NCBI GenBank assembly: GCA_946902875.1
Contig: OX336341.1
Coordinates: 1,674,001-1,738,000 of the forward strand
Direction of reading: 5' to 3'
DNA length: 64,000 bases
Source of the DNA: Nematopogon swammerdamellus
Lineage: Eukaryota > Arthropoda > Insecta > Lepidoptera > Adelidae
A program made the translations under genes and the position numbers. The stretch's first letter is position 1, and each line of letters starts with the position of its first letter. A model generated the notes under the pieces. The model saw only the letters and a program-made list of their open reading frames with translations. It was not told the DNA's origin and did no database searches. Positions 9,927-21,601 of this stretch are shown here, piece after piece.

Positions 9927-11095
9927 ATGCAACATTGTCGAACGGCCTGCGGTGCGGGGTCTAGGTAGCGTCAAAGGGCATTCACGGCTCTAAGTTGCAG
10001 CAGAAGTGTAAGTCGGTACTCTTGCGTTGTGAATTTGGCGCGGCTAATGTGCCGTCAGTCTTGGATGACGGCACTCATGCATCCATGACGGCACTACTCC
10101 AAACGGCCTTGATACTAAAATAAACTAATTGATACAAAATAAACGATTGAAATTCGTTTTCGTTGAATAAATACATTTTCAGAGATGGAGGAATGGGAAC
10201 GAATTATCAAGTAGCGTCGTCTGTACGAAAGGAGTTCCACGAAACGATAAAGTGGACGCAGCGCTACCGACCTTCCCCTGACCCGACATTCCGAGTGAGA
10301 ACCAGTTCGGACACTAGCTGCACTGCAATCGGGACAACACTTTAGTATAACATTTATAAACGTCGTCGTGTATCCTAATGGTATGTGGACGCAGCCTCGG
10401 ATCTACGATTTTTTCGAACCGGGGCAAAAACTTGAAACTGGCGCCCCTCCAGCATTCGAAATTAGGGATTTCAAAAATCTCTGCTGATATAAAAAAACCG
10501 CGGAGTGCAGGCAGCCACAATAGAGTACTTATAGACATCACGCACACTCACTCACTACGAACGCGTTCAAAAATTAACTTAGGATGCGTTCTAAAATGAT
10601 TATAGTAAGTATGCGTTCCAAATGAATAATCGATAGTACGATACGTCCTGGATATAGCACTTTAGTGATTTTTTTTTTGTGGACGATGCAAAGATTGTCG
10701 TCATAGATAGGCAAATTTGTTAAAAAAAAATCTGAACGATTTTCCTTTCAAATTTCACCTCGGTGACTTATTTTAGTACAATATGGAATATAAGTAGATA
10801 TAAATAAGTATTATCTGAATATTTAAAACAGTTACGAAGGATCATAATATTCATTCAATCCGCACTCTAGCTAGTGGAATATGTATAGGTAGGTACGTAT
10901 AATATTTTATATCTTTTGGCAAAGTTTTCTAAAGTAAACACGTAAATAGATGCCCCAAATTACATTCAATTATCAAAGATGCAAAGGTCGACCGGAAGAA
11001 ATTTATATAAAGGATAAGTCCACCGTTGCACCTCATGTGAATATTTATTGCGTTTGTTTCTGTAAAATATTTTGGAGGAATTCTTTATTCTATGG
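9927..11095. other. Unassigned
   Basis: Around 10048-10095 a motif ATGACGGCACT is repeated (GGATGACGGCACTCATG, CCATGACGGCACTACTC). No gene recognised. Confidence 0.4.
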
Positions 11096-11097
11096 TA

Positions 11098-11459
11098 TAG
11101 TCTGTTTTTTGGAAGACGGAGTAAATTGATGTTTGACTGACATTAGAGTGTTGCACGCGTTGCACCACTAGTGATTGTAGTCGATGAAAATAATATCGAC
11201 TTTTACACGGCACTACACACCTTCACACATATCATGCGCTACCTGTTGCGCTGGCTTAAACTTAACATTTTTCTAGCTAGATTTAGCTTAATATGTTGTC
11301 AATTAAATCCACAATTAGGTAAATATTAGAGTTTACAGCAACTCATTAGTTAATCAATCGATAAAAGTATCGATAGCAACTACATGCCTATTTAAAATTT
11401 GCCAGAAACTGGCAACACTACAAATGTCACTTTCCTCCGTCTTCCAAAAAAACAGACTA
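11098..11459. mobile_element. Tc1/mariner-like MITE
   Basis: A 362-bp element with terminal inverted repeats TAGTCTGTTTTTTGGAAGAC / GTCTTCCAAAAAAACAGACTA, about 24 bp, one base different in the T run. It is flanked by TA on both sides (11096-11097, 11460-11461). The interior is AT-rich with no ORF. The TA target points to Tc1/mariner, but the superfamily is inferred from that alone. Confidence 0.8.
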
Positions 11460-11461
11460 TA

Positions 11462-12137
11462 GTACACTACGCTTGAATTTGTCCAATTTCATTTTTACAA
11501 TCCTAAATTTTCACTTTAAAAATTCAGATAATATGACGTTACTTTATATACTTTATATGACGTTTCGTGTTGTTACTTTATACAATTTATATAAAGACTG
11601 AGGCCATCTCTTCAAGTTCTTCCCCGAAGAGACGTGAACTTCTGCATTAAAAAAATATACATTCATATTCAAACTCAATAAACGATAACTAGAAGTTGAC
11701 AAATGAGATGCGGGAAATAGGCAATAGATGTCGTTAGCATGTCAATAGTAAATTGGATGAGGGTTCACGAGATAAGAAGAGTCAAAGGTGACCTAGCAAT
11801 AAATGAGACCATACACCAAGTCAAGGACTTGCACTGAATAACAAATGTGGACCAGCTAGATTAGACAAGTAAGCTAATGATACTACAAAGTGAATTATTT
11901 CATTGGTAGAAGTAATACAAAATGATTTCAAACAATGATTTATAGATTTCAAATGTGTCACGGTCCATAAAGCAACCAATAAAAGTGTAGCTACGAAAAG
12001 CAACAATGTATACAACTACGTACATACATACGTACATGTAGGTACGAAGTACAAATATTTTTGAAAAGAGCGTGAAGATTTCTGATTTAGCCGTTTTAGC
12101 ACAATCCATTGATATTATAACCCTATATCGCTCGTGC
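11462..12137. other. Unassigned
   Basis: AT-rich; no gene recognised. Confidence 0.45.
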
Positions 12138-12302
12138 TCGAATGGAGACAACGTAAAAGCGTGGAACGCCCCCTGGCTAGGTGGACAGACGATCTAAAAA
12201 ATGTAGCGCGGGTGTAGATGAATGAGGAGATAGGAAGACAGCGTGTGGTCGCGTGCCTTGGAAGAGGCCTACGTCCAGCAGTGGACCGATGCGCGCTGAT
12301 AA
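12138..12302 (+). pseudogene. RTE-like LINE 3' end
   Basis: Sense-strand RTE polyprotein tail: GGCCTACGTCCAGCAGTGGA encodes EAYVQQW, preceded by a decayed RWTDDLKNVA-like stretch. Frameshifts and stops are present. It is the only RTE tail here on the plus strand. Confidence 0.7.
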
Positions 12303-13139
12303 TTGATTGATAAGCCTATACACAGTTAATCAATGGCCCAATCCCAAACAATGCTCTATGGGTCGAAGGCGAGAACGAGAAAACATTTGTATTTTTTTAT
12401 TTTTTTTATAAACCACCAAAACTAATAAGAATCTTTGAGGAGTAAAGTTTTGGCTGATGCATTCGAGTGTCACGATTCCATTTTCTGCTAATTCAAAGAA
12501 GCAAGGTTTATAAAATGAACCTGGTGAATTCTTGTATTGATGAACCTGGTATTTTCTTTCGATGAAAGAACTAAACAAACTCTAGAAGACAAAAGTACCT
12601 AACTAAATTATCGTCCGAAGATACCCGCGTTGTCGGTTCTTTTGAGCGTCTCGTCCCACGTTCAAATGGCTCAACACCTTATCAGGCAAATTGAAATTCT
12701 ACTCCCCTACATTAAGGCTGAGTTTACTTTAACATTCAGTTGTGTAAGGGATATGTTTAAAGCCCATTATGTTTAGATTGGACACGTTTAAGGTCTACCA
12801 AAGGCCCATTATGGCGCCAGATAAAGGCGTTCTGGTGTTACATGTGACGCTACTTGAACTTGAATGGATTTGAAATAAGGAATGCGATCTATGCAAAGGA
12901 ATGCTTAGTGTGTTCACCTAGATCTGTCACTCAGGAGCGAACACGAGACGGTGACACCAGACAACATGCACGGGCAAGAATATTATGACGTGCAAAGCAA
13001 GTGTGCGGCCGTATGCTGTGACAGAACTGGGTCAGATCACTGGACATGTTCATAATTTAATTATATTTATAGTCAGTATTAGATGATGTAATAATTTCTC
13101 AAAATTATATATTCATCCCGTTCGCAATATAAACTTTAG
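12303..13139. other. Unassigned
   Basis: No recognisable gene or repeat family. Confidence 0.45.
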
Positions 13140-13336
13140 GTCCCATTTGCGCGGCCGGAAAACAAATTGTTGAGGGAGCTGGGCAAGAGGCTGGGCGAAT
13201 CGTCTGGGGACAGTCGGGCCGGCTGGTTCCTCCTCCAGCGCGTCAGTCTGGCCGTGCAGAGGGGGAACGCTGCGAGCGTTATGGGGGCCTTTCCGCCGTC
13301 GTCGGTGCACATTGATGAGATTTTCTATCTGGTTTA
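13140..13336 (+). pseudogene. LINE polyprotein C-terminus, RPDG/WDATC type
   Basis: The plus-strand frame reads LLRELGKRLGESSGDSRAGW, FLLQRVSLAVQRGNAASVMG and ends ...IFYLV at a stop at 13334-13336. It aligns with the C-terminal half of the longer fragment at 21845-22291 (FIQRVSLAIQRGNAASVLG). The family is known from many animal genomes as a reverse-transcriptase-linked tail. Only about 60 codons remain. Confidence 0.7.
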
Positions 13337-13638
13337 ATGGGCACCGACGTCGTTGGTGGCTCCCGGCAACGCAACGCTGCAATTCCGGCTCGCCTGTCCA
13401 TGGACGGTTTTTATTATTGATTTATTTTTTTAGGTTTAGTTTTAATTTTGTTTAAGTTACTTTAGTTTATTAGATTAATTAGATTTAGTTACATTTATAT
13501 TAGTTAAGTATTGTTTTGTTTCTTTGATTAATTTTACATGACTTGATACGATATGTATCAACAATTTATAATTTTTCAGATTCAAATTAATTATAAATAA
13601 TTTGCCACGATGACGATATTACACACACAGTATGAACG
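13337..13638. other. Probable LINE 3' UTR, AT-rich
   Basis: Low-complexity TTAG/TTTA-rich sequence directly after the LINE stop; it may be that element's 3' UTR. Confidence 0.3.
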
Positions 13639-13764
13639 ATTTTTTTTATGGAAACTGACACGGTTTTCTACATCTGTAGGCTTTCGTAGCTAGGCTACTT
13701 CATCCGGGATATCATCTCATACCACCTTGGTGAAAGGTGCCGTGCCATGTCAGTGCTTCCCTTG
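13639..13764 (-). repeat. SINE body A 3' part
   Basis: T run, ATGGAAACTGACACGGTT, then a diverged stretch and CATGTCAGTGCTTCCCTT, as in the full copies. Truncated. Confidence 0.7.
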
Positions 13765-13854
13765 GCAATTTGTTTTGCAATTATTGATAGTGTTGTAACA
13801 TCACGCCATCCAATGGCGATATCCAATCTAATACAAATATGTAAATAACTTTTA

Positions 13855-14100
13855 TCTCAAGCTTTTTAAAAACAAAACCGCATTCGAATCGGTCCAATTT
13901 TTAAGATAATAAATTTTCTGATTATCAAATACTTGATTACAAACATAGCGAAGAATCATCCCAATTAAACCAGCTTTCTAATAAAAAAAAAACGCATCAA
14001 AATCGGTCTAACCGTTTGGGAGCTACGATGCCACATACACACACACGTTTTAAACTTATAACGCCACTCTTTTTGCGTTGGGGGTTAAGAATAATATCAT
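13855..14100 (-). repeat. Dispersed repeat, sister of 5595-5764
   Basis: On the plus strand: ACCAGCTTTCTAATAAAAAA, CGTTTGGGAGCTACGATGCC, ACACACACAC, then TATAACGCCACTCTTTTTGC. This is the reverse complement of the order at 5595-5764. Confidence 0.65.
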
Positions 14101-14141
14101 TGACGCCATCTCTTACAGCGAATGAGTAATATGGTGGAAAA

Positions 14142-14447
14142 CAATGATATTATAAGTTAAAAGGAGGTAGATGGGTTATCTGAGCTCCCAAGCGGCACAT
14201 TAAATACAAGACCACAGTCCTGTCTGAAGTTAGTCGCCCACCAACTACGCACGCGCTCGGACCGCTAACACATCGAAAATTCCGTCGTGTATGAATGAGA
14301 TTCTGCACTAAATTCTAATAATTATTGGAATAAGACTATTCGAGTCGGCGCATCACTTTATAGTTCTTCCTCTCAACTTTTCAAGGACGTGCCATGTGTG
14401 ACCACTGAATGTCATATAGATAACCTATCTTTCCTAAAATGTCATTG
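14142..14447. mobile_element. hAT-like MITE, copy 1
   Basis: Terminal inverted repeat CAATGATATT / AATGTCATTG (one mismatch). It is flanked by the 8-bp near-duplication GTGGAAAA / GTGGAAAG. CAATG fits the hAT terminus consensus YARNG. The interior (GGAGGTAGATGGGTTAT ... CACTTTATAGTTCTTCC) is shared with 15576-15904. Confidence 0.8.
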
Positions 14448-14784
14448 GTGGAAAGTGATCGTTTGAGAAAATTAACTGAACTATTTTCCGTAGCGGCGCC
14501 TTCTTTTTTGCCGTCTAACTCACTCAAGTTGTCTGTGGACCAAACAAAACTAGCATTCCACAGCAGATACCTACCAAAGTAACGAATCGTTAGATAAATG
14601 AACGTGTTGGAGCTGACACGCACGAGTGATGGTTGTGAGCTTCTATGATTTGATGAAGGTAAATTGCTGTAATTAAGAACAATTGAAATAGACTGTTGCC
14701 TTATATAGCATACGTTGGGTATTATATATAGCAGGCTTTTTTGCGACGTACTGTCTGTGGTACAGTAAACATTTCACTACCAGG
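14448..14784. other. Unassigned
   Basis: Spacer between two MITEs; nothing recognised. Confidence 0.4.
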
Positions 14785-15198
14785 TAGGGTTGCCAGGTGC
14801 CCGGGATTTCCGGGATTGTCCCGGGCTAAGCTCCAATGTCCCATGTCCCGGGCGAAGGATCATTTTCCCGGAAAGTGCAATTTGTCCCAAATATGTTTGT
14901 ACATACGACTTGACGTTGCGCAAAGAAGCCGGCGATCAAAAGTCCAGATGCTGATAAATTAGGTACTCAAATTAGCAACTGACGAGAAATATGAATAATA
15001 AATGTAAAGGAAGATTCTACTTTCATTTTAGTGTAGTGTTGCTTACTAAAGTAGTTCGCGATAAAAAAAAAAACGCTGCCGATATCGCCGTAAAAATTGT
15101 AACAGAATTTTTTTTCTTACATTTCTCTACCTTATTTGTGACGGAATGCTGGTTATAGATATGTCCCGGGAAGGCTAACATCAGATCTGGCAAGCCTA
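14785..15198. mobile_element. hAT-like MITE, TAGGGTTGCCAG family
   Basis: A 414-bp element. The ends TAGGGTTGCCAG / CTGGCAAGCCTA form a terminal inverted repeat, and a perfect 8-bp target duplication CTACCAGG sits at 14777-14784 and 15199-15206. TAGGG fits YARNG of hAT. Near the left end, several CCCGGG palindromes (CCCGGGATTTCCGGGATTG) are typical of subterminal repeats. No transposase. Confidence 0.85.
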
Positions 15199-15206
15199 CT
15201 ACCAGG

Positions 15207-15575
15207 GCCAGGGGAATATATTGGTTCCGGTCATCCTAATTGAGGACGAAAATCTAAATCATTGTTTTTATAAACCCAATATTTGGTTAGATTTTCTATT
15301 TTGTATGAAAAATGATGTAAGTAAGTACTTTTGTACAAATATATCTGAGAGAAATGACTATCTAGATTTTTTACTACAAATGGCCTAGGGAATGCCCTCG
15401 TGAAAAGTTCCACGCTGTTTTTTCGAAGCAAGCTATAGTATTTGTAACCTCATGTTTACAAAATACTATAGCTTGCTTGTTATCAAGTTAGTAAATAACA
15501 ACAATGGAAAAACAAAGGAAAAACAACGCACTTCACTATAACGTCATGCATTTTTATCATAATATAAATGTTTGA
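15207..15575. other. Unassigned; contains a hairpin at 15427-15480
   Basis: An inverted repeat AAGCAAGCTATAGTATTTG / CAAAATACTATAGCTTGCTT (arms of about 25 bp) stands alone in AT-rich DNA. It may be a foldback element remnant. Confidence 0.55.
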
Positions 15576-15904
15576 CAATGATATTATATATGTTAAAAAG
15601 GAGGTAGATAGGTTATACGAGCTCCCAAAGCGGCACATTAAATACAAGACCACAGTCCTGTTTGAAGTTAGTCGCGCACCAACTACGCACGCGTTCAGAC
15701 GTGCATCGTCCTTCCTAAGTAGTTATCAGTTATACCAACCGCCACATAACTTGAATTCCCTCCCTTGATAATTGGAATAAGACTATATTCGAGTCGGCGC
15801 GTCGGCGCATCACTTTATAGTTCTTTCTGTCAACGTTTCAAGTTCGTGCCTTGTGTGAGCACCGAATGTCGTATAGACAACGTATCTTTCTTAAAATATC
15901 ATTG
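15576..15904. mobile_element. hAT-like MITE, copy 2
   Basis: A 329-bp sister of 14142-14447. The terminal inverted repeat CAATGATATT / AATATCATTG is perfect, and so is the 8-bp target duplication ATGTTTGA (15568-15575 and 15905-15912). The interior frame at 15568-15768 (TTVLFEVSRAPTTH) has no known function and is probably incidental. Confidence 0.88.
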
Positions 15905-15912
15905 ATGTTTGA

Positions 15913-16434
15913 CTTATCCACAATCCGAAAGAGAAATTGAAAGAACGACTGAGTAAATCCGTTATATATCTTTTAATAATGTAATATCGAGAAATTCGAA
16001 ATTCAAAACACTTCAAATAACTTCTTAATTAAATGTAACCTGCCATCAAATATTGTAGTACCCATATTCAAGCCATGTTCTCCTTGAAAACCATTTCATG
16101 TCAACCTCGGCACAGTCGTAGCTGCACAAACAGTGATGTCATGAGATGCTTCCGCACTAGCCCACGTGTTTATTGGCTTACTGCTGACTCATAAAATTTA
16201 ATGAATCAATTAGTAGAATCGAACGAAGGTGTTACCTGTCCGATGTGAGAACGATTGGACCCTTTGTGAAAGCCGTTATTAAATTATAAATTTGAATTTA
16301 GAATTAAGGAACTCTGAAGGGGGGAAAAACAATTATTTTATACGTAATGAATTTAAAAAAATTACACTGAAGATGTTCCTATAACAAATACTATCTAGTG
16401 GATGGATCTTTCAACTCCAATGGAAGTCCTAAAC
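15913..16434. other. Unassigned
   Basis: AT-rich; nothing recognised. Confidence 0.4.
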
Positions 16435-16720
16435 TTTTTGTATGGAATCTGAATGGATTGGATGCATCGCCTACTACAGCCATGTCAGTATTCTTCCATT
16501 TGGTCTTAAGACTGAAGAGGACGGAAAACACAATTTTTTTTTTCAAAGCTCTTTCGACCGACTCTAATTCACCACCATGGTACCAATCCGAACGGGTTTA
16601 GAGTTCACCTACCTACTTTTGGTTCTTCGTTTACGTACGTAATCCGAACCACTGCCATTCTCAGCGGTCGGACGGTCACCTATCCAAAGTCCGATCGCGC
16701 TCGAGGTGCAAGTGGATTTT
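16435..16720 (-). repeat. Old SINE, body A with 5S/tRNA head
   Basis: A diverged copy: ATGGAATCTGAATGGATTGG, CATCGCCTACTACAGCCATG, GGACGGAAAACAC, ACCACCATGGTACCAA, then the head CCGAACCACTGCC...GGTCACCTATCC. On the minus strand the head keeps GGATAGGTGACCG, the 5S-like box C region. Confidence 0.6.
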
Positions 16721-17784
16721 GTGCACATTTTCCATCTAAAAAAATAATTGTTGACTTTTATTTTCTGCTTCGTCTTTGGAAAAACATCTATATGGGTGAA
16801 TCAACTTTTTCTTGTTTTATGTATCTGTCTGAAAGCAGGTCAACTTATTTTAATAGTTACAGCAACTCTCAGATAAGTAATTGATTAATAAGAAAGAAGC
16901 TGCACTAAGAATTTTGAGTAATTTAAAAACAAATATTGGTTACCCTGTGGATAACCCCTTTTTTCATACAAAACTGGGGACACAATTTTCCCCTGGGTCA
17001 CCCCTAAAAATTTGGTTAATGTTCCTAATGTTCCTAGGTTAGTACCTAAGTATTTTATACTTATTGATTTTCAACTAAGTAATAAATTGTAATTAACTTG
17101 TTTTTATTATTTGACTTTGCAGCTGGTTTTTACGTTACAAGAAAAAGTTGATCCACCTAAATAGGTTCACTGATTTAAGTTGAACGTTAAAACTACTTCC
17201 TGACTTTTAGACAGATCGAACAACTTTCAAACTATCTCAAAATTTGCTACATAGGTATCATGTATCTAGAAGCCAGCGTAAATTAACTTTACTTTGATGA
17301 TGTTCATAGGTTAAAATTGCTTAATTTGCTGAATATGTAAGTATTCTATAGCTATCAACTAACGTCGTCGGTACCGAGGATGGTATTGATCTCGCAGCTA
17401 TAGGTTTCGTTATAGGTGACCGCAAATACCCGACTAACCCCGCACTTGAGTCTGTAACGTAAGTTTCTATGACAAAATACGTTTATGTTAACCTTCAAAT
17501 GCAGTTGCAAGAGCAAAATACGTTAACCGCATCGAAGCGAAGCAGACTTGCACGTTATCGACCGGGGCCAGGGGTCTTTCACCTCGCTTGAGGAGTTATA
17601 TAACGAATGGTAACTTCAAGATGTATTTAGCAAATGTATTCGGCGACTTTCTGAAGAAGATTTTTATAATGATTTAGTCTAATTGCACCTGACAAAGCAG
17701 CTAAAGGCGAACGAGGATGTAAAAGACGACAATTTTGATCAAAATAATGACTCGGCTGTTGATAGTTAACATTCGCCATGACGA
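16721..17784. other. Unassigned
   Basis: AT-rich to 17340, then a mixed stretch with no recognised gene. Confidence 0.45.
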
Positions 17785-18121
17785 TCAGTAAAGCCATAAT
17801 CGATACATAATAAGATACACGCTGGATCCCGAAAATCTGGGTAAGCAGAGTAGTCGGCGTTGTGCTGCACGTACTCTTGTAAATTACATCACAACACCGA
17901 CCGACCACCACACTTAGCAAAGTCAACACAAGACAACTATAAAGCAGCAAGTAAGACACGAAGGCTCACTTGCAGACTCGGTGGAAGGACGACTAAGGGA
18001 TAAGGCAAGAACATTAAAGGTGTTCTTGGGATAAGGCATCTTGTCCTTATCCGTCGCCTTTTACGACATGCACGGGGAGATATTCAGTGGGGCTATTCTT
18101 TTTACCGACCCCACACGGTAC
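17785..18121 (-). repeat. Element X (GTGTGGGG-type dispersed repeat)
   Basis: Read on the minus strand: GTACCGTGTGGGGTCGGTA, AGCCCCACTGAATATCTCCC, GTCGTAAAAGGCGAC, a CACCGAGTC segment, ACAAGAGTACGTGCAGCAC and finally ACTCTGCTTACCCAGATT. Other copies: 20455-21010 (-), 26725-26970 (+), 27331-27510 (+), 58680-59000 (+). Non-coding; class unknown. It shares its first 80 bp with one of the SINE head types. Confidence 0.6.
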
Positions 18122-18390
18122 TAATACTACTAGGAGTACTATAAAATAATAGATAAATCAAAAAGACTATGAGCTGAAACCTATCAACGCACTAGTCTTG
18201 TGTGTTGGCAGTATTACCTATTCTCTAATAAATGAACCCATCTGTAACGAAACGACCCACGACGTGTCATTGTCGTTTATATGTCGCATTAAACTCACTA
18301 CCAATTCATATGGGGTTTTTACTATTGTTGGCACATATCATGGCACTGAACGTAACGTCGTCGTCTCGGTCGAAACGGCTATGTAAATGT
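18122..18390. other. Unassigned with a SINE body A scrap
   Basis: CGGTCGAAACGGCTATGTAA at about 18367-18387 is a body A word; the rest is unassigned. Confidence 0.4.
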
Positions 18391-18522
18391 CTTTTTTGGC
18401 GGAAATGTCTTCCGGCGAGTGTGTTTCCCGAATCCTTTAACCTGGGTGTCTTCAAACGTCGTATTAACGGGCTTGACAGCCTAGCAACAGACCGCAAATC
18501 TGCTGGCATGGCGCCACACTGA
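18391..18522 (+). pseudogene. LINE C-terminal tail
   Basis: The plus frame reads CLPASVFPESFNLGVFKRRI, then NGL...ATDRKSAGMAPH and a stop. This is the FPxxxNLxxFKRRIN tail of a CR1/jockey-like polyprotein, same subfamily as 2650-2810. The 5' part is missing. Confidence 0.75.
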
Positions 18523-19564
18523 GCGCGGTTTCGCGAAAGAAGAAAGAAAGCAATATTTGTTTGTACATACATAATAGAGTACTTTCAAATGATCCCCGTT
18601 TCCCAAAATAGAATTCCCTGAGCTATGGGAAACAGGGTCTCTCATTCGGTGGTTCATATTGTTTCAATATTAATTTTGCGAGAGGGATTTTTTTTTCTGT
18701 CGACTGATTCCATGATTTCTGTCGATTGGTTCCACGGCACGTGTTACATAAAAAAAATTCAAAGAACTGAACTAAAAAAACACATCATCATAATATGTGT
18801 TACATAATAATAGTTTAATAAGTCCAAAATGAAAACATTTAAATAGTAAACAGAAGAATTTAATAGATAATTATGATAAAGGAAAATGCACTGCACTACA
18901 GTTGAAAACGATTTAATTTGAAATAGAGAAGTAGGAAATAAAAAAAATCGAAACAGGAAATATGATTAAACCGAAAATAAACCAACACTACCCAGGATCA
19001 AAGATGTGATATAAACTAGCTAGCCAGCGGTGTCCAAGTAGTACGCGAGTCCGTCCCAGGGCAGCACGCGGCCTTATTTTTAGGCGCCCGCACACAGACA
19101 TTACAATAAACATAAACATTCTTTATTGTATAATTTCATCCATAGGTAGGTAATATAAACTACGCTTGGACATGTCGAAAATTCCGCCTGTTCTAATTCA
19201 ATGCGAAGAAGAACTGACAAACAAACTTCGTAAGTCACAATGTTTTGTTAGTATGTACCTTTATAAGTATTATATTATAGTAAAACTTTTAAATAATTAA
19301 CCCATACTGCCGCTGACCAGAGCATTAATATTTACAGCATAAACATGAATACTCAAGAATCTGACCACTCTGCCTATTTACATTACTACCTATATCTGGT
19401 GTATGGTGCCATCGTCAATTTGATACTTAAATATATCAAGCCAATTCAACAAATATTAGTAAAAGTTTATAACAAAGAAATGTAATAAGTCATATTAAAA
19501 ATCTAAAGATACAAAGTGAATCCAATTGTCAAGTTATTTAGTGGGAAAAACCGTAGTCAGACTC
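18523..19564. other. Unassigned AT-rich DNA
   Basis: No gene recognised. ATTCTTTATTGTATAATTTC near 19120 resembles antisense LINE 3' UTR words. Confidence 0.4.
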
Positions 19565-19727
19565 TCAGATAAAATTATGGTCAGCTAAAGCATCCTTAAC
19601 AGTGTAATATAAACTCTTAATGAACATTTGTTTAATTCTCCGTTTAAAATTATTATCATCTAATTGTTTTATGTTAGAAGACAGTTTATTATAAAATCTA
19701 ACACTATTACAAATAAAGCTTTTTTAG
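19565..19727 (-). pseudogene. LINE C-terminal tail, YYTVKD type
   Basis: The minus frame reads KSFICNSVRFYNKLSSNIKQ, then FKRRIKQMFIKSLYYTVKD and stops after DHNFI. This is the RFYNKLPxxI...FKxxIKxxL...YYxVxDF tail seen in insect non-LTR polyproteins, a group different from the FPPKY tails. The frame is intact over about 54 codons. Confidence 0.7.
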
Positions 19728-20239
19728 GTTTTAGATAATATATGTCATTGAAATAAAGCGCGAAAAAAAAACTCCAGAACATAGGTATTAAAAATTGCCT
19801 AATGCTATCATGCTGTCATATGGATTATGTAGAAGATTTTGTAAATTTGTCTTTAAATCAAAATGGCCCTTTATCCCATTAAAATATGTATAGATAATCG
19901 TCATACATAGGTACTGTCCCTTCTTGAAGGTGCCCGCTGGGTGAAACCAGTTGGACACCACTGAGCTAGACGATGAGGGTCTAGCGAAGACGCGATATCT
20001 CTGAGCGTCCGGCGCGAGATCGGGATTTCTATTTCGGTTCAGCCCATTCACACTCGCAGGTTAGTGACACTTTCATGAAAAAACAAACAGACAGACTGAT
20101 ATAAAATCCTAAATTAGAACTTACACGTGTCGTGTCGGAGCAAGGGGGGGCCCTACACGATGCTTCTGGCGTTGAAATGGAGACAAATTGATGATTCTCG
20201 GAAGAAACGGTGGCGTTCATTGCGTAATGTGTAATTTGT
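19728..20239. other. Unassigned
   Basis: Nothing recognised. Confidence 0.4.
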
Positions 20240-20276
20240 ATGTTACAAGATAAGACAATTTCTTATCTTGTAACAT
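20240..20276. repeat. Perfect 15-bp hairpin
   Basis: ATGTTACAAGATAAG / CTTATCTTGTAACAT with a 7-base loop. No target duplication identified. Confidence 0.85.
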
Positions 20277-20454
20277 AAAAACAAAATTAAGACATTTAAT
20301 GTTTTAATTTTGTTTTGCGTATATAAATTAAAAGAGGAAAATACAAGCTATACGGACAAATTATGTAACTGAAAGCAAGTTGGTGTGCTTTCAGTTTGAG
20401 TTGAGATTATCTGGATCGTATTGTTTTATTGTTACATACATAGGTACATACCAC

Positions 20455-21010
20455 ACTCTATGTATGCCGACAATTGGGGAAGCAGATTAATCGGTGTTGT
20501 GCTGCAAGTACTCTTGTAATGTTTTTTTATGGAAACTGGCACGGTTGGCTACTGTACATAATAATACAACATCCGTGATGTCAGCCCATAACATCCGGTG
20601 AACTTGGTGCCAATGAAAGTGATTCCATTCGGTCGTGCCGGCTACACTGAACTGGACGGAAAACACAAACTATTTACATAGCCGTTTCGACCGACCTTTC
20701 TTTCAGTGCGGTGGTATCAAATCAACCCGGGCGGGTTAAACCCTACCACCTAGTAATATAAGAAGGGAGTGATCCCTTAGTCGCCTTTTACGAAATACAC
20801 GAGCAGAGATGCAGTGGGGCTATTCTTTTAAAGTACCGGCCCCACACGGTACGAAAAATTACAGCACAACAGCGACCACCACGTTTAGAAATAGTATTAG
20901 GTCAAGATAACTATCTAGCAGCAAGTAAGGAACGAAGACCTATCTGCTGCATGACTCGGTGAAAGGACCGCGCCAAGGTGAGAGGTGGCTATCCTGTCGC
21001 CCCTTAGCAC
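20455..21010 (-). repeat. Element X split by a SINE insertion
   Basis: On the plus strand the end of element X (CAATTGGGGAAGCAGATTAA, GCAAGTACTCTTGTAATG) is followed by a SINE with body A and a GTGTGGGG head (about 20523-20865). The rest of X then resumes (CAAGATAACTATCTAGCAGC, ACTCGGTGAAAGGACC, AAGGTGAGAGGTGGC). At 17785-18121 the X sequence is uninterrupted at this point, so the SINE is the younger insertion. Confidence 0.65.
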
Positions 21011-21116
21011 CTCTTTTATTGTTTAATTTCATCCATAGGTAGGCAGGTAACCTAGAACTAAGGAAGCTTAGGAACACAGACCAGTGTGCCTATTCTTTAT
21101 TAGCGATTATTGCTCA

Positions 21117-21601
21117 TATAGCGGTGTTTCAGGATAGGCTTGAGAAACTTCAGGAATAGAAAGTACTCATTATTAGAAGAAAAAAATCCTTATCAATCAA
21201 ATCGAAATTCCGTGCTTTTTTCGTACAAAAAAATTAAATTGTAATAAAAACTCGATGGACAGTGAGTATGGAGAGATTTGGCAACAGTGCTGTCTAGGTC
21301 TGGGAGTGCCATGACCTAGTCCTGTCCCCTTTTTCTTTTGATGTCATTGAAATTTAAGTGTTAGGAATTTACCTATACGCACTTTAATTATTCTACTAGT
21401 TAAACCATGTAAGTTAGTCATTTTATTTTTTTTTTTTAATGCGGATGTTAACCGTCCACCAAAGCTTGATTAAACAATTTTCACCAAAAAGTACTATTAA
21501 ATGACCGAATCTGGGAAAACGTTTCAGAGCTTTTTGTCTTCAAATATGTACCCCTTTCGAACCCTGAAGTTACGAAACCCTATCCTGAAACACCCTGTAT
21601 A
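21117..21601. mobile_element. MITE with GGTGTTTCAGGATAG terminal repeats
   Basis: Imperfect terminal inverted repeats of about 40 bp: GCGGTGTTTCAGGATAGG...AACTTCAGG at 21121-21155 and its complement ending CTATCCTGAAACACCCTG at 21597. TATA sits at both outer edges. The interior has no ORF. Superfamily undecided; the TA-rich target suggests Tc1/mariner. Confidence 0.65.
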
